A stretch of DNA of 64,000 nt from the NCBI GenBank assembly GCA_013397455.1, contig VYZB01000377.1:697449-761448 (forward strand), written 5' to 3'. This DNA is from Crotophaga sulcirostris. Its lineage: Eukaryota > Chordata > Aves > Cuculiformes > Crotophagidae. Each line of letters starts with the position of its first letter. The first letter of the stretch is position 1. A program made the position numbers and the translations under genes. The notes beneath the pieces are model-generated. The model saw nothing but the letters and a program-made list of their open reading frames with translations, ran no database searches and was not told the DNA's origin. Of this stretch, positions 50,935-64,000 are shown piece by piece.

Positions 50935-53422
50935 AGTATCAAATTCCTCCTATATTTTTATAAGAACATGAGCAATCTTGATTCTTAGCTTCTAAGTTCT
51001 TCTTAAAGAAAAAAACCTAAACCTTTAAAGAACATCGCAACTGAATCTGTATTAAAGGTTTCAAAAGAAATTGCAGACAAACTGGAACAGTTCAACAGAA
51101 CATCTGAGCAATAAGTAGTAAACTTCCTAATGTGAGATACTTAAGTACTGGAGACCTGCAGAATTCATTAAGCATTAAAAAATCACCTCCTCAGCAGAAA
51201 GTGAACAGTTTTCAGATCATAGAAAACATTCAGAACTAAGAACTACCTGTTTTTTCAAGCATGTTTTCTTTCCTTCTTTTTTTGTTAGTTTGGGGTTTTT
51301 TGTGTTGTTTTGTTATCGTTATACAATCTTTCTGGATATAAGGATGCTTTGTTTATACTGAGAAGAAAAAGTGAACTCTCATGTTGTGTAGTCCCTACAG
51401 CATTGTCAGTTCCTTTTATGAATGCACACTAATGCTAATTAGACACCAAAGTAATTTATCTAAAATTGTGGTCAACAGATGGTATTGATACCCACTACAG
51501 GAAGTAGATATCCCCTTAAACACCTAGTAATATATGGCCACCCAGTTTATTACCAGGATATGCTCCTACGAATAAAGGTGGGGCTGCACTATCTTTTTTA
51601 AGAGGAAAAAAGCTTATATACTGCCATATATATAAGCCTTTGAATATTCATTACATTAAAAAGTACTCAAAATTTCACATGCTATGAATTGTCACTCAGA
51701 CATGGCCTTGAATAGAAAATGGTGTCAACCACAGAGGACAAGTCTTTGTGTTTTCCTTTCCTCCTTCTCTCTTAGTTTTCGAGAACATGCTAATGACTAG
51801 CATGGAGAAGAATTTCCAGTTCATACAGTTTGAGTGCTAAATTTAATGGAACCACTCAGTCAAGCAGCAAAACGTACCAAAAGGTAGGAAATAGTATCAA
51901 GTAGAATAAGGCTTTTGCATTTGCTCTTCCCCTTTTATTGTGATCAAAAAATCTCAAAATATCTGAGTTTAGCTAATACTAGTACTTAAAAAAATTATGT
52001 TATTGAGAGCACCATAAATCAGAGCAAATATTTAAAGAACAGTTTCTGGACTATTTCTGGACCACTTCTGGACCATTTCATTTAAATAATTTCTTTTATC
52101 CAAGTGTACAGATATTACAGATGTTAAACATAATTTGATACATACTTTATGTCCAAAGATAAAGGAAAAAAGTTTGTTGTCTTCTTTGGCCAACAAAAAA
52201 AGATGTCTGTTTGACATCCTAAATGACTGAGAACAGTAGCGACAGCTCAGTTATTACTAGGAGATTTCTAATTTGTTCTCTTCATAAAAATTTAATGCTC
52301 GACTTTAATTTCATGGTTTCTAAATTTGCAAGAAGACAGCCAGAATTTCAAAAACGATATACATTTACATTTCTGAGAAGAAAATATAAGTGGATCTGTT
52401 TATCTTTCCTTCTTGAGAACAAATGGCCTTTCTATAGACCTTTAAAGTTAAGTGAAGAGTGTTTTAAATATTTTAAGAAATCCATTTTATACTGCTGACA
52501 TAACTCGGCATTTTGCCAAGTAAAACTCTGTTCTAATGATCAATTGCTTTGTATTCCCTTGAAGAAAATTAACATAGCTGGAAAAGTGCGGTTAAATATT
52601 TCTAATACATAAACTATCAAGTCCATATGAGAAAGAAACAAGTTCTAAATAGAGCTCTATAAAGGTCTTCCTAGTAGCGAAACTTTTTCAGAACCTGAAG
52701 GTTCTCTGAAACTCTAGGATAAAGACCTTATCAGTATAATGCCAACACCTGCAATCCTAAATTCACACACGTGCATAATCAGCATTTGTTTTCAGGCAGG
52801 TAGTTTATCACTAGCTTAACAGTATTATACACAAAAAAGTCTCTTCTTTGTGTATGAATATAAATACTGGAAACAAAAAAATCCTGATTTTGAGTGCTAA
52901 AGAATAAACCACAAATATTTTAATTTCCAATCTGAAATACTTCCTTATCACACTTTCCTCTTAGTTGAAAAGCAACTAAACATTACTTTTCTGCTACTTA
53001 AAGAACAATCAGAAGAGACATCTTCAGTTGTAAAATGAAAGTTTTTCGTTGCATGTGATCATTATAGAGAACAAAGTAACTGTGATCATTTACATTAACT
53101 TTTCATTGAAGAAGAATTTTGTGACTAAATGCTTTCGAATACTTTTCCATTCTGATTTGCTGTGTCAGAGATGAGCAATGGAAACTAAAATTTGTTAAGA
53201 ATTTTGGAGTAAAATAGTTTTGATTCAGAAAATGCCAAGCACTTTTGAAGCAGCCATTTGGAAGAAGCTGATTTAAAAAAAAGCTTTCACTGTAACTCAA
53301 TTAAATTCCTTGTTAAATTCCTAGAGTGAATAAACCAAGTCCCAGAGTAGCCCAATATATATTATGGTACACTTTCTACAATTAAATTGTCTCCTTGCCT
53401 TGACAGAAGCAGACACCTGTAC
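50935..53422. other. Unique noncoding DNA
   Basis: Starts with a T-rich patch (about 51270-51320) and contains the 11-bp minisatellite at 52044. No gene recognised. Confidence 0.55.
52044..52079. repeat. 11-bp minisatellite, 3 copies
   Basis: The copies are ttctggactat, ttctggaccac and ttctggaccat, plus a partial ttc. Period 11 with two or three differences among the units. Confidence 0.8.
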
Positions 53423-53622
53423 CTATGCTGCCAGCAATCCTGTAAAATGCCCAGTGATACTGTGGTTAGGACACCCAGTCCCCCAGCACCTTTTATCTTC
53501 CAATTGTATCTGTAAGAGCTCTTCTATAGTCACCATGGCTCCTTCCTCAATGTTATCATCACCCAGTTTCTCAAACAAGTAAGATAATTCTGAGAAGCCA
53601 GTCATTTCTTTGTTCAGACCAT
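53423..53622 (-). other. Candidate exon (unknown gene)
   Basis: On the minus strand a possible branch-point sequence (tattaac, near 53650) and a pyrimidine-rich tract lead into GTTGCAG ending at 53623. From 53622 the frame stays open for 66 codons: GLNKEMTGFSELSYLFEKLG, then DDNIEEGAMVTIEELLQIQL, then EDKRCWGTGCPNHS, ending at a TAG at 53425-53423. The first half is acidic and amphipathic, as expected of real coding sequence. A possible donor (TAG|GTACAG) follows the stop directly, and a weaker one (AAAAG|GTGCTG) lies inside. I do not recognise the family, and no other exon is assigned. Confidence 0.3.
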
Positions 53623-53905
53623 CTGCAACAAGTACAGAAGAGTAATGAAGAGTTAATAATCAGTACAACTCTAACAACTGCTCAAGATTTACACCTGAAT
53701 CCCTTTGGCAAAACAGATGCAAAATCAAATCAAAGGAGACATTGACAAGAGAAAGGATGTGAGACTGTTCTGACACTTCTGAATGTACACTGATCAATTA
53801 AATCAAATATATATGATATTTTCTTTATTGTTTATTCATAGAACCAAGGTGTATTGATACTCTCAAGGAGTGGGATGTTTAAAAATGAAAAGACACCTTT
53901 TTCTG

Positions 53906-53938
53906 TTTTTGTTTGTTTGTTTGCTTTTTTGTTTGTTT
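53906..53938. repeat. TTTG microsatellite
   Basis: TTTG units interrupted by gctttttt. The complementary AAAC array lies about 200 bases on, at 54125-54144, in inverted orientation. Confidence 0.75.
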
Positions 53939-54124
53939 TAGTTTCTACCTCCACAAGGCTGACCTCAAGTGAGATCTCCACCAGTACAATATTCACGTTA
54001 TCATTTTATCTTTTCCCTGGAAACTCATTATTTGTTTCTTTTAGATTATTTAATTCCTGCTTTGTTGGGTTTTAATTTTTGTCACCTAGTTTCATTAGAA
54101 AGGACCAAGATAGAAGAAATAACT

Positions 54125-54144
54125 TAAACAAACAAACAAACAAA
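54125..54144. repeat. AAAC microsatellite
   Basis: About five AAAC units, the reverse-complement partner of the TTTG array at 53906-53938. Confidence 0.75.
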
Positions 54145-56288
54145 ACCCCTGGCACTTGTACAAGTATATCATGCACTGATGTGCCTGATGTTTCTCTTCC
54201 CTTAGTAGTAAAGTTTAAATTATTAGTCTGCAAGAGAAAAAGAAACAATTTTCTAAGTTTTTATAGGTTTGGAGTTTTTTTCCCTATGTTCTCACACTCT
54301 CCTTTCATCTTTAGGGAATCAATATTGTTCCGCAACTGAGAAAATAAGAATATAATCTCAAGGCTACATCTCACAGAATTTCTTGCAGTTAAAATATGGC
54401 AAACTAATCCTCAGATGGAATCAAAGTCTGTATTCTCCAAAAAAATTCCATTAAAAATCTACCCCCCAGAGAGATGAAATAAAGCTGATATTAATTCCTG
54501 TTCAATTCAGAAAGTATTACCTTGATATTCTGCTTAATATACTTTTGTAAAGAAATTGTCATTAAGAGGACACTATTCCAAAGAGCTGGCATTTTTCCAC
54601 TGTTTCTCTCACCTTACAGTTACAGCAAGATTGCCTTTGTAGAAATTAAGACATTCACATCAAACAAAAACACCTTTTGTTGAGATGATAAACTAGTGCT
54701 GGATCTTTCTGGATATGTTATGTTTATGTTGCAGGTTTGTTCTAGTGCTAGTTTGTACTACAGGTTTGTACCACCATATTTCCTGAAGTACAATGCTCTT
54801 TATTTCTGATTTGGTAGATGGATAGCAAATGTGAAGAGGTGAAAGAGATTGAATACTTCAATCCATTTGCTAGCATGTACCAGGCTAGCTCACTGTGCCC
54901 AGAAACTTCAGTGCAGAGTATAAATACAGCATCTTTAATCCTTGTTTTATCTACTTATATATACCTACCCTTTCAGTCATACTTGAAGAGAAAGAGGCTT
55001 CTGATGTTATTTTTTCCTAAATATTTTCCTGTTGTATAATCTCTTGAATGTATTTGGTTCTTGCAATTTTTCTGAGTAGGTTTAAATATTTGCAAAATAT
55101 AAAGAATATACAAAGTTTCAGTACAGGTGTAACATGGTTTGCTTAATGATAGAATAAATCAGCCCTTAGGGTTGAATGACTTCTATGAAACTCCAGTAGA
55201 CATTTAATTCTGTCAAATAGTCCCACGGTGAAACAGCAGCAGTATTTCCTACAGTTCTGTGGAACATATACATAACAAGACCATTTCATTGAACAAATTC
55301 TAGAGTAAAATGATTGTCTCAATTTCTCACCACACTTTTCTGATATAGCTTTGTTACAACTGATCTCAGCCTCCTGTCATTTCTTTATTACTTGTTTTCA
55401 TCAGAAAAAGTATAAAAAGTATGGAAGTATTTCTGTCTAGACATTTAGGATTTTACAAAAAGTTTCTTTCAAAGCTAAGAATGTGATGCAGCATTCAATC
55501 AATCCTTTCAACGATATGTAATTTCCTTAGTTTGTGGAAAAATTCCACTTGTGCGTGGAAATGAATTTAAACACCTTGTTTCCTTATTATAAATTCCAAT
55601 ATCTAGTAATTTACTTTACTAGATCCATCTTAATTCTTAAAGTATAATTCTCTCAAAGAATTTATTTTTTTTACAAATACAAAATGAATTTTAGCATGAA
55701 ATATTAACTCTGCACAAAGCAAGAATTCAATTTCCAGTGTAATAATACTTCAAAGGTATATTTCTAAAGGAAATAAGATACTTTAGAACAGAAATTTGTG
55801 TAGTTATGCAGATGTTTTAAAAACAATCAGCAGTTTTATGGATGTTACAAACCAGTTCAGTCTTTCCAATGTTAAACCATAAAGTGCATCACATTACAAA
55901 CTGTGCAAACAAGGCTGGCAGTAGCTAATCTTACCAAAGATAAGATTGCTGATGATATGAAGATAGTATCTGTCCAGTAATAAGAATTAGTTTTCTTTGG
56001 AAGGATTATCAGGTTTAGAGATTAGTATGTGTAGTTCTTTTCCCATTCATTTCCTTTTCTTCCTTGTGTTCCTACCCATCTGTTGAATGGCTAGGATAAT
56101 ACTTAGATTGTAAAATTTTTGAAGCTTTTGAAGGGAAAAGTCTCTCTCTTTTGAAGGGATGTTCCCATTTTTTCAGAAGTTTGATATCATATTTTAATGC
56201 AGGATCTCTTGGAAAGGGGAAAATATATTTTTCCACTAATTCTCTCTTTCCTCTTTTTAATCTGTCTCTCTTCTCTTTTCCCCACTCT

Positions 56289-56302
56289 TTCTCTCTCTCT
56301 CT
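56289..56302. repeat. TC microsatellite
   Basis: A TC run of about six units inside a broader pyrimidine-rich stretch (56240-56302). Confidence 0.65.
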
Positions 56303-56709
56303 GCATTTCGATTTTCAGAGGCACATTATTACTTTATACAATTTCTATGTGCATATATCTTTACCTTCACCATGAAACAATAGTTATTTTACTCTAATAG
56401 ACAACTGAATATTTGCAAAGTGCCTTAGAATTAATAAATTATGTCAAATTAACCATATAGTGTCATTTTCACTTTAATTCATTATCCAGAACTCCATTTT
56501 AATGAACCATGTTCCCCTTCCATTTACAGGGTTGGGGGATGTCAGGGCATGACACCAGGTAAAAAAAATTATGTCATAATTTTTAACATCAGAAATTACT
56601 TAGAAGTAAAAAAAATACATCTAATTATTTAGACTGTTCTTAACCTTTGTGTTTATATTTAATGAAATAAAAATGTAGTTATTCAATTCTGTGAAAACTG
56701 GAAAACAAT

Positions 56710-56730
56710 TTTTATCCCTTTTATCCCTTT
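56710..56730. repeat. 9-bp tandem duplication
   Basis: ttttatccc occurs twice, with a partial third copy (ttt). Confidence 0.7.
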
Positions 56731-59700
56731 GATGATTCAACACATCCTTATCAATAGACTGACTTGTATCAGGTCAAGAATTATTTTTAACATGTAACTG
56801 CAGTAGCTGCAAATAATTCAGCCATGGTTGCTTTATTTATATAAAACATGGTTTGTTTTATTTATATATTTTTGGTTTTCATTGCCTTAATATTTCAAAG
56901 AGCTGAAAGAGGAAGGAGAGAGATGAGAAAACATAAACTTAATTAGTGGGTAGTACATCCAGTATCAGCTTCCTTCCTACCTGGAAAGCAAGTAAATAAA
57001 CAATATGCTAATTTCTCCTATTCCTGCCTTGTGTTCTAAAGGCTGGACAGTTTTCTAGAAGTTGATAATCTTACAATATCTTTTTTCTTTCCCAAGGTCT
57101 CTCTTCTGCCTGTTTTCATTTTTTTTGTTCATGTCCTCAACTCCCAAATTTCAGTATTAGTTAAAAAAACCCCACTTAAATCTGTTTTCTCTTAGTTCTT
57201 TAAATGTTATCCAGCTCTAATAAATCCCTGGAGTGCTACAATATTTTTACAACTTGTGTTTGTAGAATCCTATATGGGTGAATTTAGATACTATCAATCT
57301 TTTGATTAATACTTTGTGCTTGCATGTGGTTCTAATTGTTCTCAATTTTATCTCCATAATTGATGCTCATTGATCTCCATATCATGAACTGCAGATTGGC
57401 ATAGAACCATGGTATTACACTTCATATAAAGATTTGCATGGTTTAAGCCTAGTAGGGACTAGTAAAATCAATTTTGAGGTTATGCATAGCACATGTCAAG
57501 CAAACACTGCATCAAATTTTTGACTAATTTTAAAACACAACCTCCATAAATTTATACTTTCTTAAGTATAAGAATTAAGGTTCTGCTGAGTGGGGGATTC
57601 ACTTTGTGATTTAGTACTTACATTGGAAAAACCCTTTAATAATACTTCTGGTTTGACCAGAGAACCATTGGTTTTCAGTCACTAAATCTTGCTATGGCTT
57701 TTTCTTCAGACTAAAGAGCTATATATTATCAAGTATACTTGTGTTAATACATCATGATTAAACTATCTCCTTGGAAAGATGAAGTAGAGTGAAAGAGTTA
57801 AACTTATCTATGTCAGAATGTCAGGTTCTCAAATCATTCTAATGGCTTTTTTTTCGCCTCTCCAAATAATTTCTAATTTGTGAACTTCCTTTCTGTATTG
57901 TAGGTACTATACTTAATGTCTTAGCAATTTCTTTATCCACCTCAGCAGAATATACGATCCACTAATTTGACTTAATATTTCCTTCTCTACAGTTTCATGT
58001 TGAACTTTGCCTTCTCAAAACAGTATTCAACAGCAATATCTATAACCAAGACATCTAAGACATTTTCCAAATCAGTATGAAGGATAACTGACAGTCTCCT
58101 TTCCTGTAAGGGTGACTTCTATTTCATCTTAGCCTGTTTACACAAATGTAACTACAACAGTAAGAAAGTGTGAAAGGTGAATGGTAAATTCAGAACTGAC
58201 TTTCAAACATGACACAATAGTTATACTTCCTAGACAGGCTTCCAAAATTTTTCCTTAGGCGAGACATAGAGCTATCTAAAAAAATATATATTTTTGTAAA
58301 ATTTGTAGTATTCCTAGAGTTCAAGCCTTTTCACAATACCTGAATTAAAGAATAAAGAAATAAATAATTATATTAAAAAATATCCTAGTTTCAAACTCTT
58401 TGGATAATTAAAAATTAAGGGAAATAGTTCCTCATTTCACTGTTACTTTATACTTCCATTGTTGTATTACTTTCATCCATTCACGAAGTAATGCATAATG
58501 GCAGGAGCTTCCCATAAACGAAGGGCAAAACAATTACAATAGACTATCCAGAAAGTGAAACAAAAACGTTGAGTCTTAGAAAAGGACCTTTTTAACTCAA
58601 AAAGCAATGGAAAATCATAGCTTGTTTAAAAAAGTAAAGATATTCCTACATATTAACTAACCCTCCAAACTCAGTATCTGAAGAGGGAGTAACAATCCTC
58701 TGTTCTCTTCTATACTTTGACACTGAAAAAAAAGGACACACTGGAGAAAGTAGACTTTTGAGTTTACAGAGCTAATTTATTTTCTTTTCTGGACTTGTCT
58801 ATGAACAGAATAAGTTCTGTTGCTTTCTTTATCCAGGCTGATAAACCATAGCCTGACTGTAAGTAATAATATATAGTGTTCCCATAAAGGACTACCTAAT
58901 CTTTAGCAGTAGATACAAATCAAGTTCGTATATCCTAAAAACAGATTTCCTCTTACTCACTTTGCACTGTTAATATCTAAAGCATATTGGGCATAATTAT
59001 TCCTCTTCATTATTCTATTTAATTGACACACTTATTCATCAGATAGAAGAAAAAAGATCATTTTTTACTTTATAGCATTGTTTCAAATCCCTGCTCTCTA
59101 TGCATGTAATGTAAATCTTTCTCATTTAATCTCTTTGAAGCAAGCCCTAAAGAAGTATTGTATCTTAATGCTATTCCTCACTAATAATTATTTTATAAAC
59201 CATTGCTTCATTCTAGAAGAATTAGTTGAATTCCCTCTGTAATGACAGTGATGCCAACAATAAGATCTCAATTTCAGCAAAATCAAATGTATCTCTTAGG
59301 AACACATTCTGTAAGTGTCCACCCTGATTAATGTGTTACTGTTTGATCTAGTTTGGTTTTTTTTATCTTTAAACAACCCACCACACTCCATATCTTCAAA
59401 CACACAAGAACCTTAGAATGTCAAGTTCCTCAGGATATTGGGTTAATCACAATTATATTGAATTCTCGGAGGGAAAAATGTGCTTGTACTAAACAATAAA
59501 TATCTAATTTTTTTTCAACCTCTCATAAATATGAAATAAGGAATTAAACAAGGATGAACATACAATCAGTCTGATGCAGGTACCATTTTTCTTACATAAA
59601 ATTACACACTTTTTGGATGAATGAAGGCTTATTTAAGACAGATGAAGTGCAGCAGAAAGAACTCAGGGGAGCAAGGCATAAATTACTTCACTTTAATTTG

Positions 59701-60112
59701 GTCAATAGAAGTAAGAGTAAAAAACCTGTTATTCAACCACCCATTATCCAAATTTATTCAATGAAATAGCTGTCACTTTTTCTGTGCCTCCACTGCAATA
59801 AAGCTTTTCTAGATATCTGATCTGGAAGATGGATGTAAGAGGTACCCCTATAACACAGGGCAAGGAATGCATTTTACAAAGAAGTTCTTCATATAAACAC
59901 TCTCTTTGTTCACTTCAATGTAAAAATAACACGTTACAGACATCCTTTCCTTTACATCCCCCACATCAGAGTTATTTCCAATCTTGAAAGCACAGACTAT
60001 AATTTAAAGAGAAGCACAACTTAGACTCCTAAATCTATGCTGGGTTTTCATACTTATAATTTTATAGATTTTATAAGCATATAAATTTACACACCTGTAT
60101 GCACTTATATGA

Positions 60113-60132
60113 ATTATATACATATATATATG
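60113..60132. repeat. TA-rich repeat
   Basis: ATATATACATATATATATGTA-type sequence, largely self-complementary. Confidence 0.65.
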
Positions 60133-60835
60133 TAAATTATTTTTTTATAAAAAAGTAAATTTGAAACTAGGGCAGTTTCTCTATAGATAATGCATGCGTA
60201 GATATGCTTAATTAGACACCAACTGAATACAAAGCAGCTCTGTCTTAATACTTCTTTTGAAATCAATGTAAGTCAGAGTGAACATCTGTCTTGAACATCG
60301 TCATTCAAAGATATGTAGATCTGAACCTAAGAAGCTATCAAATGTGTACTTTTTAAAGCATGTCCAGCACACCATGAACTTATCTCTCAAATTAAATAAA
60401 AGTAGATAATATGAGATATTCTGAAATACTTCTTTAAGCAGTTTCACACTCGTTTCATTCTGATAATGCACATATTATCTATGATACCTGTAAAGATTAT
60501 AGAGAAGATAAGAAAATTAAAACTAATTTTTTCTGTGGTAAATGAATGATTCAGTTACAGCATAGTAAAGACCTCCTTATTTCTTTTAAAGAGGCAGCCA
60601 TTTTTACTTTTTAAAAAAACATTTTTTTTTTAGATTTTTCATTATGAGAGAAGCATACAACCAAAGAAAGAAGGGAGAAGTAAATAAGGCATTTGTGACC
60701 CCTGTAAATACTAGTCTTTGTTTATAAGCAGTATTCAACTTTTTTTCCTATGCCATTGCAATATTATATGTATATATCTCTTCCTGCCTTCATTAAAGCA
60801 TACACATGAACCTATTTGATATTCACTTTTTCTCT

Positions 60836-60857
60836 TTTTGTTTGCTTGTTTGTTTGT
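60836..60857. repeat. TTTG microsatellite
   Basis: Four or five TTTG/CTTG units. Confidence 0.65.
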
Positions 60858-62117
60858 AAAATATATAAAACTTTTGAATTACCAGGTTATCACATTAACT
60901 TTTCAAAATAAATTGAACTCTAGACTTAGACTTAAAAACAATTAGCTGCTTAAAACAACAAATTATCTGAAGGAAGATAATGATGTAGAGAAACACAGGC
61001 ACGGGAGATAGGAAGAAAAATTCCTTATCTGGTTCCTGATATCTAGATCTGATATTTGCAGTCTACCTCATGTCTGAACTAAAATCACAGTGGCTAAATT
61101 TGTGGGTTACTGCAAAACTAGTTTCTGAACTTTTACAAAAATATTGACAAAATTAGAAGAAATGCTTAAACAGCTGACAGGTAACACACCACTTTCCTAA
61201 AGAGTGACACTCTTTGACCATTTACAATAAGGTTTAAAAATGTTCATAATTCATATAACACTCAAAAATTACTTCTCCAACCCCCTTTTACTTATGAAGA
61301 TCTTACAAAGATACATTCTGGTTGAATAAACTCTGGCTTTTTTATGTGTTCTCACAATACATTAGTATAATTATTTTATTGAGAGAATCAAATCTAAGAG
61401 AACTTCACCGATGAGGTCTAAACATAGCATTAATCATCCCTATTTCCCATTTCTTGCCTTACTCTATGGAAGCAAGAGATTTCAAGAGGATTCATTCCCC
61501 TCTTGGAAATATGTAACAAAAAGAAAGTTTTTATCTGCCTCTTCTCTGACTTTGTGCATTTTATATGCCAGCTTTTCATTCTTGAGGCACACTGCTTACC
61601 TTCATTTTAAATAGAGCATTAAGTAGATATAAAATAATCAATAGAAGAGATATACCAATAATGCATATATTGGAATTTTAATATAAAGTTTGAAATCATC
61701 TAATCAAGAAATATGTAGTACATTCCAGATTATTTAATTGGTCTTTACTGATGCAAATATAATGGCTAAGGAACAGATTTCCATACTGTGCTGAGACAGG
61801 GAATCACTCCTCCTTTTTATTAGACATGGACATAACTAACCTGGATATTTTAAAAACAATAAAGACTGCAATTTAATTTGCATTGATTGACACTTCTTAT
61901 TTGATATATTCACATAGGCTGTTTTTCTTTGACTGCGCTGCTTACACTGAAAAAAATCACAGATTTTATCAGTATAATGTACAGTACAATGATGTAGGTT
62001 TAATTATACTTTTCCTTTCCTTAAAATTTGTCTTTGCAATTCAGTCCTCAATTAATTCCTTTTCAATTTCATATAAAAGATCCATGGAATGTGTTAGGAT
62101 AGCCTGGAATGTTTTAC

Positions 62118-62133
62118 TTTTTTTTTTTTTTAA
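62118..62133. repeat. T run
   Basis: About 16 consecutive T residues with no element recognised beside it. Confidence 0.65.
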
Positions 62134-64000
62134 TACAAACTTAAAATTACTGCTATAACCTGCTATACTGCTGTAACAATACAAATAACTACTGCTATAA
62201 TAATGCAAATACTGCAGAAGTATTGCAAAAGTGTATTACAAAATTTATTTAAGACCATTGTACTCAGCTGATCCAAAGGTCCATTTTTCAAAACCTGCTC
62301 TGAGAGCAAGTAATAGATACTGAGGTGTGCGAGAAATAGAAGTATAAACCAGCTCATTCAGTGTTTCATCCTTTCAGTTTATATCACTTGTGCTGTTAAT
62401 TCAGAATAACATAAATTCTCACTGAATTTGTTAAATTAAATATTAAAACTACATCGTTATGGTTCTATTTTGACAAAAATGAATACCTTGACTTCATTAA
62501 GAGGAGGATTATATTATACTAAGTACAGCATGTACATATAATCTCTGCCATAAAGAATTACCAGAGTAAATCTACAGGGCTAAGAGGAGTTTGCGGAAAA
62601 AAACCAACAAACTTACCTTACATGGCTTTTCAGATAAACTCTTCTGCAAAAAACAGAGGTTTAGTATTCAAACTGCTATCTTATTTAAACGCTTAATGCC
62701 ATCGTTTGTGATTTAATTTGAGCAGTAAAATAGTAGAGGTTATGTTATGTTTCCATTCGTGCAATAACTTGCTAATAAAATGTTTCTTGATGGCGATTTC
62801 TCAAACTGCAAAATGAAATTCAATTCCAACTTCATACAGCATATAAAATTACTCACTAAGCCACCTACAACTTCTCTCCCATCTTAAGCCTAGAAAAAAT
62901 GTTTTAGTCATTTATTTAATAAAACCGTATAAGTAATAATGTATAGAAGTAAAATTCCTATGAATTACAGTTGTTATTTTTCACATTTTGTGTGCAATTT
63001 CTTTTCAATTCATGATGATGTGAAAAAAACCCCACAAAGCAGTAAGGGTACTTTGAAAGATAGATCATCATTCTCAAATGAAAACCTCCTGTTTATTCAA
63101 TTTGATAGTAGACTGGGTACAGTGATACTGCAAATTGTAGATGGGTAACCGAGCCAAAAAAAAAGTATTCTGCTGAGATGTAAGACTCACTGAAAGACCA
63201 CTGATTCTTATTCTCACAGAGCTTGGAACTTTCACTATTTGCTTCAAAAACCTCATAACCTTCAATTTATTCAGACAATAAATCTCTCATAAGCAGTATA
63301 AAACTCTATCACCACTAACTCCTTATTTCAAATCGAAAATGTAAGTTGTATAATGTAGGATTCGGTTCAAACCACTCAGAGAATATTTCATTTCTTAATT
63401 GTGCAAGAGACAAGGTTTTTTTTCCCAACAATAGCTCTTCTGGATGCAAAGTTACAACACTGGCATTGTTTCAATTTTCAAAGGTGTTAATGAGCTACTT
63501 TAAATAACACAGATTATTGAAGTAATGTTCTTCTGTTGTGATTTTAACGTGGCAGAGGAGTTTCACATAATGCGAGAGCATCATAATTTGCTTTTCTATT
63601 TTCTTTATTTAAGATAAAAAAAACTAAGAACAGTGTCAAATAAAATGACACTAATTTATTTCTATCAAATGTTTCCCTATTAAAGCTTGTTTTCTTATGC
63701 AAAACAAGCAAATGAGAAAAGGAGGGTGAATGCCTTCTCTGGGTAAATACAAGCTCTCTTTATTGCTTTTAAAGATGTTACACATTTCCAAAACGACAGT
63801 AATACTCACTTGTACTGTTTTAGTCAAGTATTTATCAAAATATACTTATGGGTTTAAATACTGAAAAACATTCAGATGGGGAATGTTTTATATTTTTTTT
63901 TCGCACATCGCACTTTTTTCAGGTAATGTGAAGGAATATTGACTTTTTTTATCAGAGATTTTAATTTATGGAAAAAAACAGATGCTTGACTGTGACATCT

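Larger units (their letters stand above)
53623..64000. other. Unique AT-rich noncoding DNA
   Basis: Ten kilobases with only microsatellites (53906, 54125, 56289, 60113, 60836, 62118) and a 9-bp duplication. All frames are below 95 codons and show no motif. It has no recognisable LINE fragment, unlike the rest of the window. Confidence 0.55.

Noticed and set aside
62690..63800. Conserved noncoding element candidate
   Set aside because: The impression rests on complexity alone. Without an alignment there is nothing to support conservation.
1..64000. CRISPR array, operon, tRNA/rRNA genes, bacterial-type promoters or terminators
   Set aside because: The sequence is vertebrate nuclear DNA with LINE remnants. 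No regularly spaced repeats, RNA genes or prokaryotic gene arrangement were seen.

Overview
The window looks like AT-rich, CpG-poor nuclear DNA from a bird. The only recognisable interspersed repeats are CR1 LINE fragments. Several end in the CR1 3' tail, which carries short ATTCTATG-type units and the gtttgggttggaaggga block (read on the opposite strand). There are no mammalian-type SINEs or L1, no operons, no tRNA or rRNA genes and no CRISPR arrays. CR1 dominance with low repeat density fits Aves; I cannot name the species, chromosome or neighbouring genes.

I find no complete protein-coding gene. Almost all open frames are short and of the kind expected by chance in AT-rich DNA. The recognisable coding sequence is decayed CR1 ORF2 (endonuclease and reverse transcriptase). 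Two stretches look like possible single exons because a strong 3' splice-site sequence runs into an acidic, coding-like frame: 14789-14896 (+) and 53423-53622 (-). Neither matches a family I recognise.

Layout. 1-4810: unique AT-rich DNA with TTTTG/TTG-rich and TA/CA simple repeats. 4811-5610: CR1 (-). 8481-8660: CR1 3' fragment (-). 14789-14896: exon candidate. 15374-15434: tiny CR1 3' end (+). 19464-19500: G-quadruplex motif. 23058-24180: CR1 (-) retaining the endonuclease but missing nearly all of the reverse transcriptase. 24181-33292: unique DNA with a 19-bp tandem duplication and A-rich tracts. 33293-33333: 41-bp CR1 tip (-). 36740-37012: ancient L3/CR1-type fragment (-). 43016-43085: foldback, MITE-like remnant. 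44753-45752: CR1 reverse-transcriptase segment (+) without a 3' end. 46141-46270: perfect hairpin followed by a pyrimidine tract. 47207-47470 and 48500-48725: two degraded CR1 fragments (-). 50625-50934: CR1 3' end (+). 53423-53622: exon candidate (-). 53623-64000: unique AT-rich DNA.

The simplest reading is a gene desert or the inside of a very large intron. I saw no evidence of a new multi-gene system. The most useful leads are the two exon candidates, the internally deleted and 3'-less CR1 copies, the layers of CR1 of different age, and a few unusually clean hairpins and a G-quadruplex motif.
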